DNA of 61,619 bases, from NCBI GenBank assembly GCA_036393295.1, contig DASWHF010000043.1:1-61619 (forward strand), read 5' to 3'. Below the pieces are notes generated by a model that searched no databases, was not told the origin of the DNA, and saw nothing but the letters and a program-made list of their open reading frames with translations. Numbering within the stretch: position 1 is the stretch's first letter; each line of letters opens with the position of its first letter. This stretch comes from DASWHF01 sp036393295. Lineage in GTDB: Bacteria; Pseudomonadota; Gammaproteobacteria; Acidiferrobacterales; UBA6901. Both the position numbers and the translations under genes were made by a program. Positions 15,066-22,005 of the stretch are shown in pieces.

Positions 15066-16496
15066 ATGAACGCCGGCCGGACCTTGGGAATACTGGGCAT
15101 GCTCGTGCTGTTGCCATGGGGCGCGCCGGCGGCGGACAGCGATCGCCTCCCCGTGCCCATCGCCCAGGCGCTCAAGGTCCACAGGCTCGCGGCGCGCAAT
15201 CTCAGCCTCTACGTCCGCGAGGTCGGCCAGCCGGAACCGCTGCTGGCGGTCAACGCCGACGTGCCGCGCAATCCGGCATCCACCATGAAGCTGCTCACCA
15301 CGCTCGCGGCGCTGGAAGTCCTCGGACCCGCCTACCAATGGCGGACCGAGGCATGGATCGACGGTGAGCTCGCCGACGGGCGGCTCGACGGCAACCTCTA
15401 TATAAAAGGATACGGCGACCCCTCCCTGGTCATCGAGCAGTTCTGGCGGTTCCTGCGCGGCCTGCGGCAGGCCGGCCTTGCGAATGTCGGCGGCGATCTG
15501 GTCGTCGACCAGTCGTATTTCAATCCGGCGCCGGGCGATCCGGCGGAGTTCGACGGCCGGCCGCTGCGCGCTTACAACGTCATGCCGAGCGCCTTGTTGG
15601 TGAACTTCCAGACGGTCAGCCTGCGCTTCCTGCCGGACGCGGCCGCCGGGCGTCTGCACATCACCGCCGATCCGCATCCGCCGCGGCTCGAAGTGGACAA
15701 CCGCGTGCGGCTGACGCGCGGCGGCTGCCGCGGATGGGGGCGCCAGCTGGCGATGCGCGTGGTGCGCGATGCCGATGTCGACCGCGTGATCTTCACCGGC
15801 CGCTACCCGGCGAGCTGCGGTGAGAACGAAGTCCACCGCGTGCTGACCGACTCCACGCCCTATGTCGCCGGCGTGTTCCGCGCGCTGTGGGGCGAGCTCG
15901 GCGGCAGCCTCGCGGGCGGATCGCGCGAGGCGCCGGTGCCGGGCGACGCGCGCTTGCTGCACCGCCACGTCTCCCCGCCGCTCGCCGACATCGTCCGGTC
16001 GATCAACAAGTTCAGCAACAATGTCATGACGCGCCAGCTGCTCCTCACGCTCGGCGCCGAGCGCAGCGGCGCGCCGGGCAGCGACGACCAGGGGATCGCC
16101 GCGTTGCACGACTGGCTGGCGGAGAAGGGGCTCGACTTTCCCGAGCTGGTGGTGGACAACGGCGCCGGCCTGTCGCGCAGCGAGCGCATCTCCGCGCGCC
16201 ATCTCGCCGAGCTCGTCCAGGCCGGGCTGGCCAGCGCGTATATGCCGGAGTTCCTGGCCTCGCTGCCGCTGCTCGGCATGGACGGCACGCTGCAGCGTCG
16301 CGCGTCCGCGAGCGGCCCGGCACGCCTGAAGACCGGCAGCCTCGACAACGTCCGGTCGCTGGCCGGGGTGTTCACCGACCGTCGCGGTCGGCAGTACGCG
16401 GTGGCGATGCTGCACAACGCGCCGCGTGTCGAGGGCTATGCCGGCGAGGCGGTACAGGACGCGCTGCTCGAATGGCTGGACGCCGGCGTCGACTGA
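15066..16496 (+). CDS. dacB: D-alanyl-D-alanine carboxypeptidase/endopeptidase (PBP4, DacB-like)
   Basis: 476 residues with an N-terminal signal peptide ending near GAPAAD. The three PBP motifs are intact: SxxK as STMK (72-75), SxN as SNN (317-319) and KTG (422-424). The family (peptidase S13) trims or cleaves peptidoglycan cross-links in the periplasm. The large insert typical of class C PBPs between SxxK and SxN is present. Start: ATG 15066. A TATACT -10 at 15053-15058 would place the transcription start right at this ATG, so the message may be leaderless; an ATG at 15039 would lie upstream of that start. Confidence 0.88.
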   Translation: MNAGRTLGILGMLVLLPWGAPAADSDRLPVPIAQALKVHRLAARNLSLYVREVGQPEPLLAVNADVPRNPASTMKLLTTLAALEVLGPAYQWRTEAWIDGELADGRLDGNLYIKGYGDPSLVIEQFWRFLRGLRQAGLANVGGDLVVDQSYFNPAPGDPAEFDGRPLRAYNVMPSALLVNFQTVSLRFLPDAAAGRLHITADPHPPRLEVDNRVRLTRGGCRGWGRQLAMRVVRDADVDRVIFTGRYPASCGENEVHRVLTDSTPYVAGVFRALWGELGGSLAGGSREAPVPGDARLLHRHVSPPLADIVRSINKFSNNVMTRQLLLTLGAERSGAPGSDDQGIAALHDWLAEKGLDFPELVVDNGAGLSRSERISARHLAELVQAGLASAYMPEFLASLPLLGMDGTLQRRASASGPARLKTGSLDNVRSLAGVFTDRRGRQYAVAMLHNAPRVEGYAGEAVQDALLEWLDAGVD

Positions 16497-16614
16497 GCCG
16501 CCGGCCGGCGCCGGTCGCGCAGGGCTGGCCGGCGGGAACAATCCGTCATACCATGCGTCATGCCCGGCAGGCTGCCTGGGGCCCCAAGAACGATAAGCGG
16601 CGGGAGGTGGCGGT

Positions 16615-17019
16615 ATGATGCATCGCGTGCAGCGCTATTTCCAGGTGACCGGTCGCGGCCTGCTGGGTCTGGCCTATTTCGTGTCCGGCCTGCGCATCAT
16701 TCCCGAGTGGGACCAGACCGCCGCGCTGCTCGCCGATAAGGGCCTGCCGGCCGTGCCGCACCTGCTCGGCATCGCGGCCGTGGTGTTGCTGGTCGGCGGA
16801 CTGTCGGTGATCGTCGGCTATCGGACCCGGTGGGGCGCCCTGGCGCTGGCCGCGTTCACCGTCGTCGCGATGGTCGTGTTCCACGACTTCTGGAACATGG
16901 TCGGCGGCGAGCGCCACGATCACCTGATGATGTTTCTCGCCAATGTCGGCCTGCTCGGCGGCCTGCTGATTGTCGCCGGTTTCGGGCCAGGTTCCTTCAG
17001 CATCGATCGCAGTCACTGA
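16615..17019 (+). CDS. DoxX-like small membrane protein
   Basis: 134 residues with a GGGAGGTGGCGGT ribosome site. Four hydrophobic helices fit the DoxX/DoxD family (GRGLLGLAYFVSGLRIIPEW, LLGIAAVVLLVGGLSVIVGY, LALAAFTVVAMVVFHDFWNM, HDHLMMFLANVGLLGGLLIV). The motif FHDFWN...HDHLMMFLANVG is typical of this subgroup. Some family members act as quinone-linked thiosulfate oxidoreductase subunits, but most are uncharacterised, so no activity is claimed. It stands alone between dacB and the next gene. Confidence 0.75.
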   Translation: MMHRVQRYFQVTGRGLLGLAYFVSGLRIIPEWDQTAALLADKGLPAVPHLLGIAAVVLLVGGLSVIVGYRTRWGALALAAFTVVAMVVFHDFWNMVGGERHDHLMMFLANVGLLGGLLIVAGFGPGSFSIDRSH

Positions 17020-17125
17020 CCGCGCCGCCGGCGACCGTTCGGCCGCGGGGTCCCGGCAATCGGCGGGTTGCGGCCCGGATTCCGGACTCCGGCCCCATTC
17101 CGGCACTGGGGTCGGGCGTCGATCA

Positions 17126-17134
17126 TGTTAGAAT
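17126..17134 (+). promoter_or_regulatory. Extended -10 promoter candidate
   Basis: TGTTAGAAT (TGn plus TAGAAT) 47 bases upstream of the ATG at 17182. An extended -10 can work without a good -35, and none is seen. Confidence 0.35.
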
Positions 17135-17181
17135 CGCTGCCGCCCGGGTCGCCGGGCAGGTCAAACTGGAACGGAAGATCC

Positions 17182-18645
17182 ATGTCGGTCCCGAGTCCCG
17201 AGAAGTCGAAACAGGAGTCGCGGTTGCGTCGCGCGCTGCGCTGGACCGCGCTCGGCGTCGGCGTGCTGCTGGCGGTTTACGTGCTGCTCAAGAACGTCCG
17301 CTTCGGCGCCGTGTTCGAGAACGCCGACGCGCCGGCCGCGGAGAAGGCGGTATTCGTCGACGATCTGTCCCCGTATCGCGGGAACTGGTGGATACCGATC
17401 CCGGTCACGCTGCACGCGGAGATCCCGGTCGACGTCAAGCTGCCGACCTTCGCCGGCGACGAGCAGCGCTTCGGTGAGCTGCGCCTTGGCGACAGCGAGG
17501 ATCCGGTGTTCGTGTTCGTGCTCGACCTCACCGGCAAGGACGCGGCGTTCTCCGGCGCGCGGCTGTACGTCGATCGTGACAAGAACCGCGACCTCACCGA
17601 CGACGGCCCGCCGCTCGCCGTCGAGCCGCAGCGTGGCACCAAGGTGCCGATCTTCCAGGTGCCGTACCGCGACGGCAAGTCGCGGCCGTACAGCGTGAAC
17701 ATCGGCGTGTACTGGCTCGAGGGCGAGCGCCGTTTGCAGGCGGCGTACTATTGCAAGTGCGGATGGCTGGCCAAGGTGCAGCTCCCCGGCGAGTCCATCG
17801 AGCGCGCGGTATTGCTGCTCGACAGCAACGGCGACGCCCTGCACGGCAATGCCGACGACGACCACTACGCGCTCGATCTCAACAACGACGAGATTCCGGA
17901 CGCGTCCAAGGAGGGCGGCGAGCTGTTCCTGTATCGCGACGCCGTGATCGTCAACGACCGTGCCTACCGCGCCGCCTGGAGCCTGACCGGTGACGCGCCG
18001 ATCCGTTTCGTCCAGGCACCGTTCTCGACCCTGGTCGGCGTGATCAGTTCGCAGGCGGACGGCAAGCCGCTCGCCGGCGGCCGCGTCGAGGCCTGGTCGG
18101 GGTCGCGCGTCGAGACCGCGAGCGACGCCGACGGCGGCTACTCCCTGCGGGTGCCGGAAGGGGTGTGGACGATACGCGTCTCCAAGCCCGGCTATATCCC
18201 CGAGCTGCGCTCGGGGCTCGCGATCACGCCGGACGCCACGCAATATTTCAGTGTCGCGCTCGAGCCGATGCCGCCGACGCACTCGGGCACCATCGCCCTG
18301 CGCCCGGGCGAATCGTTCGATTTCGTTCAGCAGATCAAGGGCGGCGCGGACGATGGGGACTTTTACGCCGACGACAAGCTGGAGAAGTTCTCCGCCGGCA
18401 ATCCCTATCAGCGCGGGCTGCTGAGCCTCGGCAATATCGGCAACATCCCGCTGCGCCGGGTCGAGGTGCCGGACAAGGAGTTCGAGCGCTTCGGCGTCAC
18501 CATCATTCCCGGAAACACCTACGTCGCGCGCCTGCGCGAAGGGGTGGAGGGCGCGACGGTGGTGTTGCGCGTCAAGGCGGTCACCGGCAACAAGGTTATC
18601 TTCGATTACTACTTCCACAACGCCACGGGCCCCGGCGGCGGCTGA
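17182..18645 (+). CDS. Membrane-anchored periplasmic protein with a carboxypeptidase-regulatory-like domain
   Basis: 487 residues with a GGAAG site before the ATG. One N-terminal transmembrane helix (ALRWTALGVGVLLAVYVLL, about 18-36) anchors a periplasmic part. Aspartate-rich loops look like calcium-binding EF-hand-type motifs (DRDKNRDLTDDG, DSNGDALHGNADDDH, DLNNDEIPD). Residues ~290-370 form a CarboxypepD_reg-like beta sandwich (STLVGVISSQADGKPLAGGR, then ETASDADGGYSLRVPEG). The C-terminal domain is unrecognised. Similar sandwich domains recur in the lipoproteins at 50-53 kb. No enzymatic motif is seen; a structural or binding role in the envelope is inferred. Confidence 0.7.
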   Translation: MSVPSPEKSKQESRLRRALRWTALGVGVLLAVYVLLKNVRFGAVFENADAPAAEKAVFVDDLSPYRGNWWIPIPVTLHAEIPVDVKLPTFAGDEQRFGELRLGDSEDPVFVFVLDLTGKDAAFSGARLYVDRDKNRDLTDDGPPLAVEPQRGTKVPIFQVPYRDGKSRPYSVNIGVYWLEGERRLQAAYYCKCGWLAKVQLPGESIERAVLLLDSNGDALHGNADDDHYALDLNNDEIPDASKEGGELFLYRDAVIVNDRAYRAAWSLTGDAPIRFVQAPFSTLVGVISSQADGKPLAGGRVEAWSGSRVETASDADGGYSLRVPEGVWTIRVSKPGYIPELRSGLAITPDATQYFSVALEPMPPTHSGTIALRPGESFDFVQQIKGGADDGDFYADDKLEKFSAGNPYQRGLLSLGNIGNIPLRRVEVPDKEFERFGVTIIPGNTYVARLREGVEGATVVLRVKAVTGNKVIFDYYFHNATGPGGG

Positions 18646-18711
18646 GTGGCGGGCGGGGCAGTGATGACGTATGCTTAAATTCGTTCGTCAACTCACCGGG
18701 GAGGGGCGCCC

Positions 18712-19299
18712 ATGGGTGGCTGGATCGTACTCGGCATCGTCGTCGCGATACTCGTGGCCGGCGTCTCGATGTTCAACCGCCTGGTTGCCTTGCGCAACCG
18801 GTTCAAGAACGCCTTCGCGCAGATCGACGTGCAGCTCACCCGCCGCCATGACCTGATTCCGAACCTGGTCGAGACCGCGAAGGGCTACCTCAAGCACGAG
18901 CGCGAGACCCTGGACGCCGTGATCCAGGCGCGCAACGCGGCGGTCGCGGGGCTCAAGGCGAGCGCCGCCGATCCCGGCAACGCCCAGGCCATGCAGCAGC
19001 TCGCCGGCGCCGAGGGCGCGCTGAGCGGCGTTCTCGGGCGCCTGTTCGCGCTGGTCGAGGCCTACCCGGACCTCAAGGCCAACCAGAACATGATGCAGTT
19101 GTCCGAGGAGCTTTCCAGTACCGAGAACCGGGTGGCCTTCGCGCGCCAGGGATTCAACGACGCGGTCATGGAGTACAACACCGTTCGCGAGAGCTTCCCG
19201 AGCAACATCGTCGCCGCCATGTTCCGCTTCGATCCGGCGTCGCTGCTCGAGATCGAGGACGTGAAAAAGCGCGAGGTCCCCAAGGTCTCCTTCGGTTAA
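18712..19299 (+). CDS. lemA: LemA family protein
   Basis: 195 residues: one N-terminal membrane helix (WIVLGIVVAILVAGVSMFNR) and then the coiled, helical LemA core (AQIDVQLTRRHDLIPNLVET, ARQGFNDAVMEYNTVRESFP, SNIVAAMF). The motifs RRxDLIPNLV and FN..V..YN are the family hallmark. LemA proteins often sit beside an M48/HtpX-type protease, as here (the next gene starts 22 bases downstream); the pair probably acts together in membrane quality control or stress, though the biochemical role is not settled. The start is supported by a GGGGAGGGGCGCCC site. Confidence 0.9.
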   Translation: MGGWIVLGIVVAILVAGVSMFNRLVALRNRFKNAFAQIDVQLTRRHDLIPNLVETAKGYLKHERETLDAVIQARNAAVAGLKASAADPGNAQAMQQLAGAEGALSGVLGRLFALVEAYPDLKANQNMMQLSEELSSTENRVAFARQGFNDAVMEYNTVRESFPSNIVAAMFRFDPASLLEIEDVKKREVPKVSFG

Positions 19300-19320
19300 C
19301 GTCCGGTTCCGTAGCGCGTC

Positions 19321-21282
19321 GTGAACTTCTTTGCGCACCAGGACCGGGCGCGGCGCAAGACCTTCTGGCTCGTGGTCCTGTTCCTGCTTGCCGCCGCGGT
19401 CATCGTCGTCGCCGCGAACCTCGTCGTGCTCGGCGTGGTCTGGTCCTTTCAGGGTGATCTCCTCGAGCCGCATCCCGAGTTCGGCGCCTGGGCGCACCGC
19501 CGCCCCGACGTCATCGCCTGGACCAGCGTCATTACCGTCGGCCTGATCGCGATCGCGAGTTTTTACAAGGTCGTCGCGCTGAGCGCCGGCGGCGGCACGG
19601 TGGCCCGCGCCCTGGGTGGGACGCTGGTGGCGCCCGATGTCCAGGACCCGGTGCGCCGCCGGTTGCGCAACGTGGTCGAGGAGATCAGCCTGGCGGCCGG
19701 CGTGCCGGTGCCTGAGGTCTACGTCCTGGAGGACGAGCCGGGGATCAACGCCTTCGCCGCCGGTTACACGACCGGCGATGCCGCGATCGCCGTCACGCGC
19801 GGCGCCCTGGACCTGCTCGACCGCGACGAGCTGCAGGGCGTCATCGCCCACGAGTTCAGCCATATCTTCAACGGCGACATGCGCCTCAACATGCGGCTAC
19901 TGGGCGTGTTGTTCGGCATCGTCGCGATCGCCTACGTCGGACGCTTCATCCTGCGCGGCATGTCGCGGGCGCGCGGCGGATCGGGGCGCGGCGGCGCCGG
20001 CCTGCTGGCCATACTGCTGGCCGGCGTGGCGCTGATGGTGATCGGCTACCTCGGCGTGTTCTTCGGCAACCTCATCAAGGCCGCGGTGTCGCGCAGCCGC
20101 GAGTATCTGGCCGACGCCTCGGCGGTGCAGTTCACGCGCAATCCGCACGGCATCGCCGGCGCGCTCAAGAAGATCGCCGCGCACGCGCGCGGCGCGCTCG
20201 TCGATTCGGTCGAGGGCGAGCAGGTCAGCCACATGTTGTTCGCCGACGGCCGCCGGTCATGGACCGCCTGGTTCGCGACGCACCCGCCGATCGTGGCGCG
20301 CATCCGCGCCATCGAGCCGCGCTTCGACCCCGCGGAGTTGACGCGCATCGCCGTGCAGCTCTCGCAGTCGCCGCCGCCGGTGCCGGCGGAACCTCCGGCG
20401 AAGGCGGCCGCCGCCGGTTTCGCGGGCGAGGCTGCGGCCGGGCTGCCGATACGGCCGGACCTCGTCGCCGCCTCGGTCGGCGCGCTCGGCGGCGCGCAGC
20501 TCGCGGACGCCGTGGCGCTACGCGCCTCGATACCGTCGGCGCTGCTGGACGCGGCGCATTCGGCCAACGAGGCGGTCGCGCTCGCGCTCGGCCTGGTGCT
20601 GAGCGCCGAGCCGAAGCCGCGTGCCGGCCAGCTCGCCCGGATCCGCGAGAAGTTCAGCGCCGCGGCGACGGCGCGCATCGACGCCCTGGCCGGGGAGATC
20701 GAAGGGCTCGGCCCGGCCTACCGCCTGCCGCTGCTGGAGCTCGCCTTTCCGGCGCTCAAGCAGCGTCCGCCCGGGCAGCTGGCGGCGCTCGCCGATCTGG
20801 TGCTGGCGGTGAGCTGGGTCAGCGGCGACGTCGCGGTGTTCGATTACGTGGTCGCCAAGCTGCTGCGCGTCCAGGTGCGCGACGCGCTCGTGCCTGGCGC
20901 CGCCGGCCGCAAGCGCGAGCACGCCAAGCTCTACAACCACAAGACCGGGCTGCAGGCGCTGTTCTCCTGCATGGCGCGCTTCGGCCACGACGACAAGCGC
21001 GAGGCGCGGGCCGCCTACGAACGCGGCATGCGCCGGCTGTTCCCGCAGCACGGCCCGGAGTACGCGCCGCCGTTCCAGTGGATCGCCGCCCTCGACGAGG
21101 CGCTGGACGCGCTCGACCGGCTCGAGCCGGCGATGAAGCAGCAGTTGATCGAGGCGCTGGTCACGACCATCGCCCACGACGGGCGCGTGAGCGTCACGGA
21201 ATCCGAGCTGCTGCGCGCGGTGTGTGCCGCGCTGCATTGCCCCTTGCCGCCGCTGACCGCCGGCGTTCGTCCCGGCGCCTGA
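19321..21282 (+). CDS. M48 family membrane metalloprotease (HtpX-like) with TerB-like C-terminus
   Basis: 653 residues from a GTG start. Two N-terminal membrane helices are followed by the protease: zinc motif HEFSH (177-181), downstream membrane helices (GLLAILLAGVALMVIGYLGV), and the third zinc ligand in SRSREYLADASAVQFT. After ~350 residues an extra, mostly helical region of ~300 residues contains a TerB-like acidic segment (TTIAHDGRVSVTESELLRAV). HtpX-type enzymes cut misfolded membrane proteins. It forms an operon with lemA (22-base gap). The long C-terminal extension makes it roughly twice the length of plain HtpX. Confidence 0.87.
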   Translation: MNFFAHQDRARRKTFWLVVLFLLAAAVIVVAANLVVLGVVWSFQGDLLEPHPEFGAWAHRRPDVIAWTSVITVGLIAIASFYKVVALSAGGGTVARALGGTLVAPDVQDPVRRRLRNVVEEISLAAGVPVPEVYVLEDEPGINAFAAGYTTGDAAIAVTRGALDLLDRDELQGVIAHEFSHIFNGDMRLNMRLLGVLFGIVAIAYVGRFILRGMSRARGGSGRGGAGLLAILLAGVALMVIGYLGVFFGNLIKAAVSRSREYLADASAVQFTRNPHGIAGALKKIAAHARGALVDSVEGEQVSHMLFADGRRSWTAWFATHPPIVARIRAIEPRFDPAELTRIAVQLSQSPPPVPAEPPAKAAAAGFAGEAAAGLPIRPDLVAASVGALGGAQLADAVALRASIPSALLDAAHSANEAVALALGLVLSAEPKPRAGQLARIREKFSAAATARIDALAGEIEGLGPAYRLPLLELAFPALKQRPPGQLAALADLVLAVSWVSGDVAVFDYVVAKLLRVQVRDALVPGAAGRKREHAKLYNHKTGLQALFSCMARFGHDDKREARAAYERGMRRLFPQHGPEYAPPFQWIAALDEALDALDRLEPAMKQQLIEALVTTIAHDGRVSVTESELLRAVCAALHCPLPPLTAGVRPGA

Positions 21283-21311
21283 TCCCCCGCGTCATTGAAA
21301 GGAGCGCCGCG

Positions 21312-21391
21312 TGTAGGGTGGGGCCCAGCCCCACCATTGCGGCGCGGGAAACGATAACGATTGCTTCGGCGGGGCACGGCCCCGCCCTACA
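21312..21391. repeat. REPIN: inverted pair of GTAG-REP elements (variant stem)
   Basis: The left element at 21312-21335 is TGTAG followed by a GGTGGGGC/GCCCCACC hairpin. The right element at 21368-21391 is inverted, with a GGCGGGGC/GCCCCGCC hairpin ending CTACA. The two hairpins face each other across 32 bases. Family 1 of the window. Confidence 0.85.
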
Positions 21392-21432
21392 CCTGAATAA
21401 TTCCGACGCAACGGCGTACCGAAACAGGAAAT

Positions 21433-21504
21433 TGTAGGCGGGGCTTCCAGCCCCGCCCTGTAAGGCCTGCCACGGATCCGGCGGGGCTGGAAGCCCCGCC
21501 TACA
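21433..21504. repeat. REPIN: inverted pair of GTAG-REP elements
   Basis: 21433-21457 (TGTA, then arms GGCGGGGC/GCCCCGCC around TTCCA) and 21480-21504, its exact inverse complement, 22 bases apart. The best-preserved REPIN in the window. It lies between the M48 protease gene and the convergent TPR lipoprotein gene. Confidence 0.9.
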
Positions 21505-21515
21505 GAGGAAACGCG

Positions 21516-21947
21516 CTAGCGCTCGAACTCGTCTGCCCGGGCGTAGGCCAGCTCGGCGCCGCGCACGTCGCCGAGCTGGTTGCGGGCGTCGCCGATCAGC
21601 CGCCAGTTGAGGGCGCGCAGCCGGCGGTCGGTGCCGGCGTAGCTGTTGGAGCGCGCCGCCAGGCTCTCGGCCTGCTGATACTGCCCCTGGCTGAGGCGCA
21701 GGCGCGCCAGCTCCTGCCACAGCGCGGCGTTGCGCGGTTCGATGCGCAGCGCGCGCTCGAGCGCGGCGCCGGCCGCGTCGGGCTTGCCGGCGCCGACTGC
21801 GCTGCGCGCGTCGTCGACCAGCGCGACCACCGCGCTGTTGGCCGACACCGGCGGCGCCGGCTCCGCGTCCACGCCGGGCAGGCCGGCGCAGGCCGTGAGC
21901 AGCGCGGCGCCCACAAGACCGGCGATTCGGATGGCGGTGTATTTCAT
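21516..21947 (-). CDS. TPR-containing lipoprotein
   Basis: 143 residues. The signal peptide ends in the lipobox LLTAC (Cys at about residue 20), so this is a lipoprotein. The mature part has TPR-like helical repeats (AGAALERALRIEPRNAALWQ, ELARLRLSQGQYQQAESLAA, RALNWRLIGDARNQLGDVRG). TPR lipoproteins commonly act as adaptors in envelope assembly. It lies just upstream of mrcB in the minus direction of the map but 58 bases beyond its stop codon, so it may be transcribed after mrcB as a partner. Function not assigned. Confidence 0.75.
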   Translation of the reverse strand: MKYTAIRIAGLVGAALLTACAGLPGVDAEPAPPVSANSAVVALVDDARSAVGAGKPDAAGAALERALRIEPRNAALWQELARLRLSQGQYQQAESLAARSNSYAGTDRRLRALNWRLIGDARNQLGDVRGAELAYARADEFER

Positions 21948-22005
21948 GCCCGGTCTATATCATTTCCCGGAGTCACGGTCCAGACGAAACCGGACCCGCC
22001 CCGAA

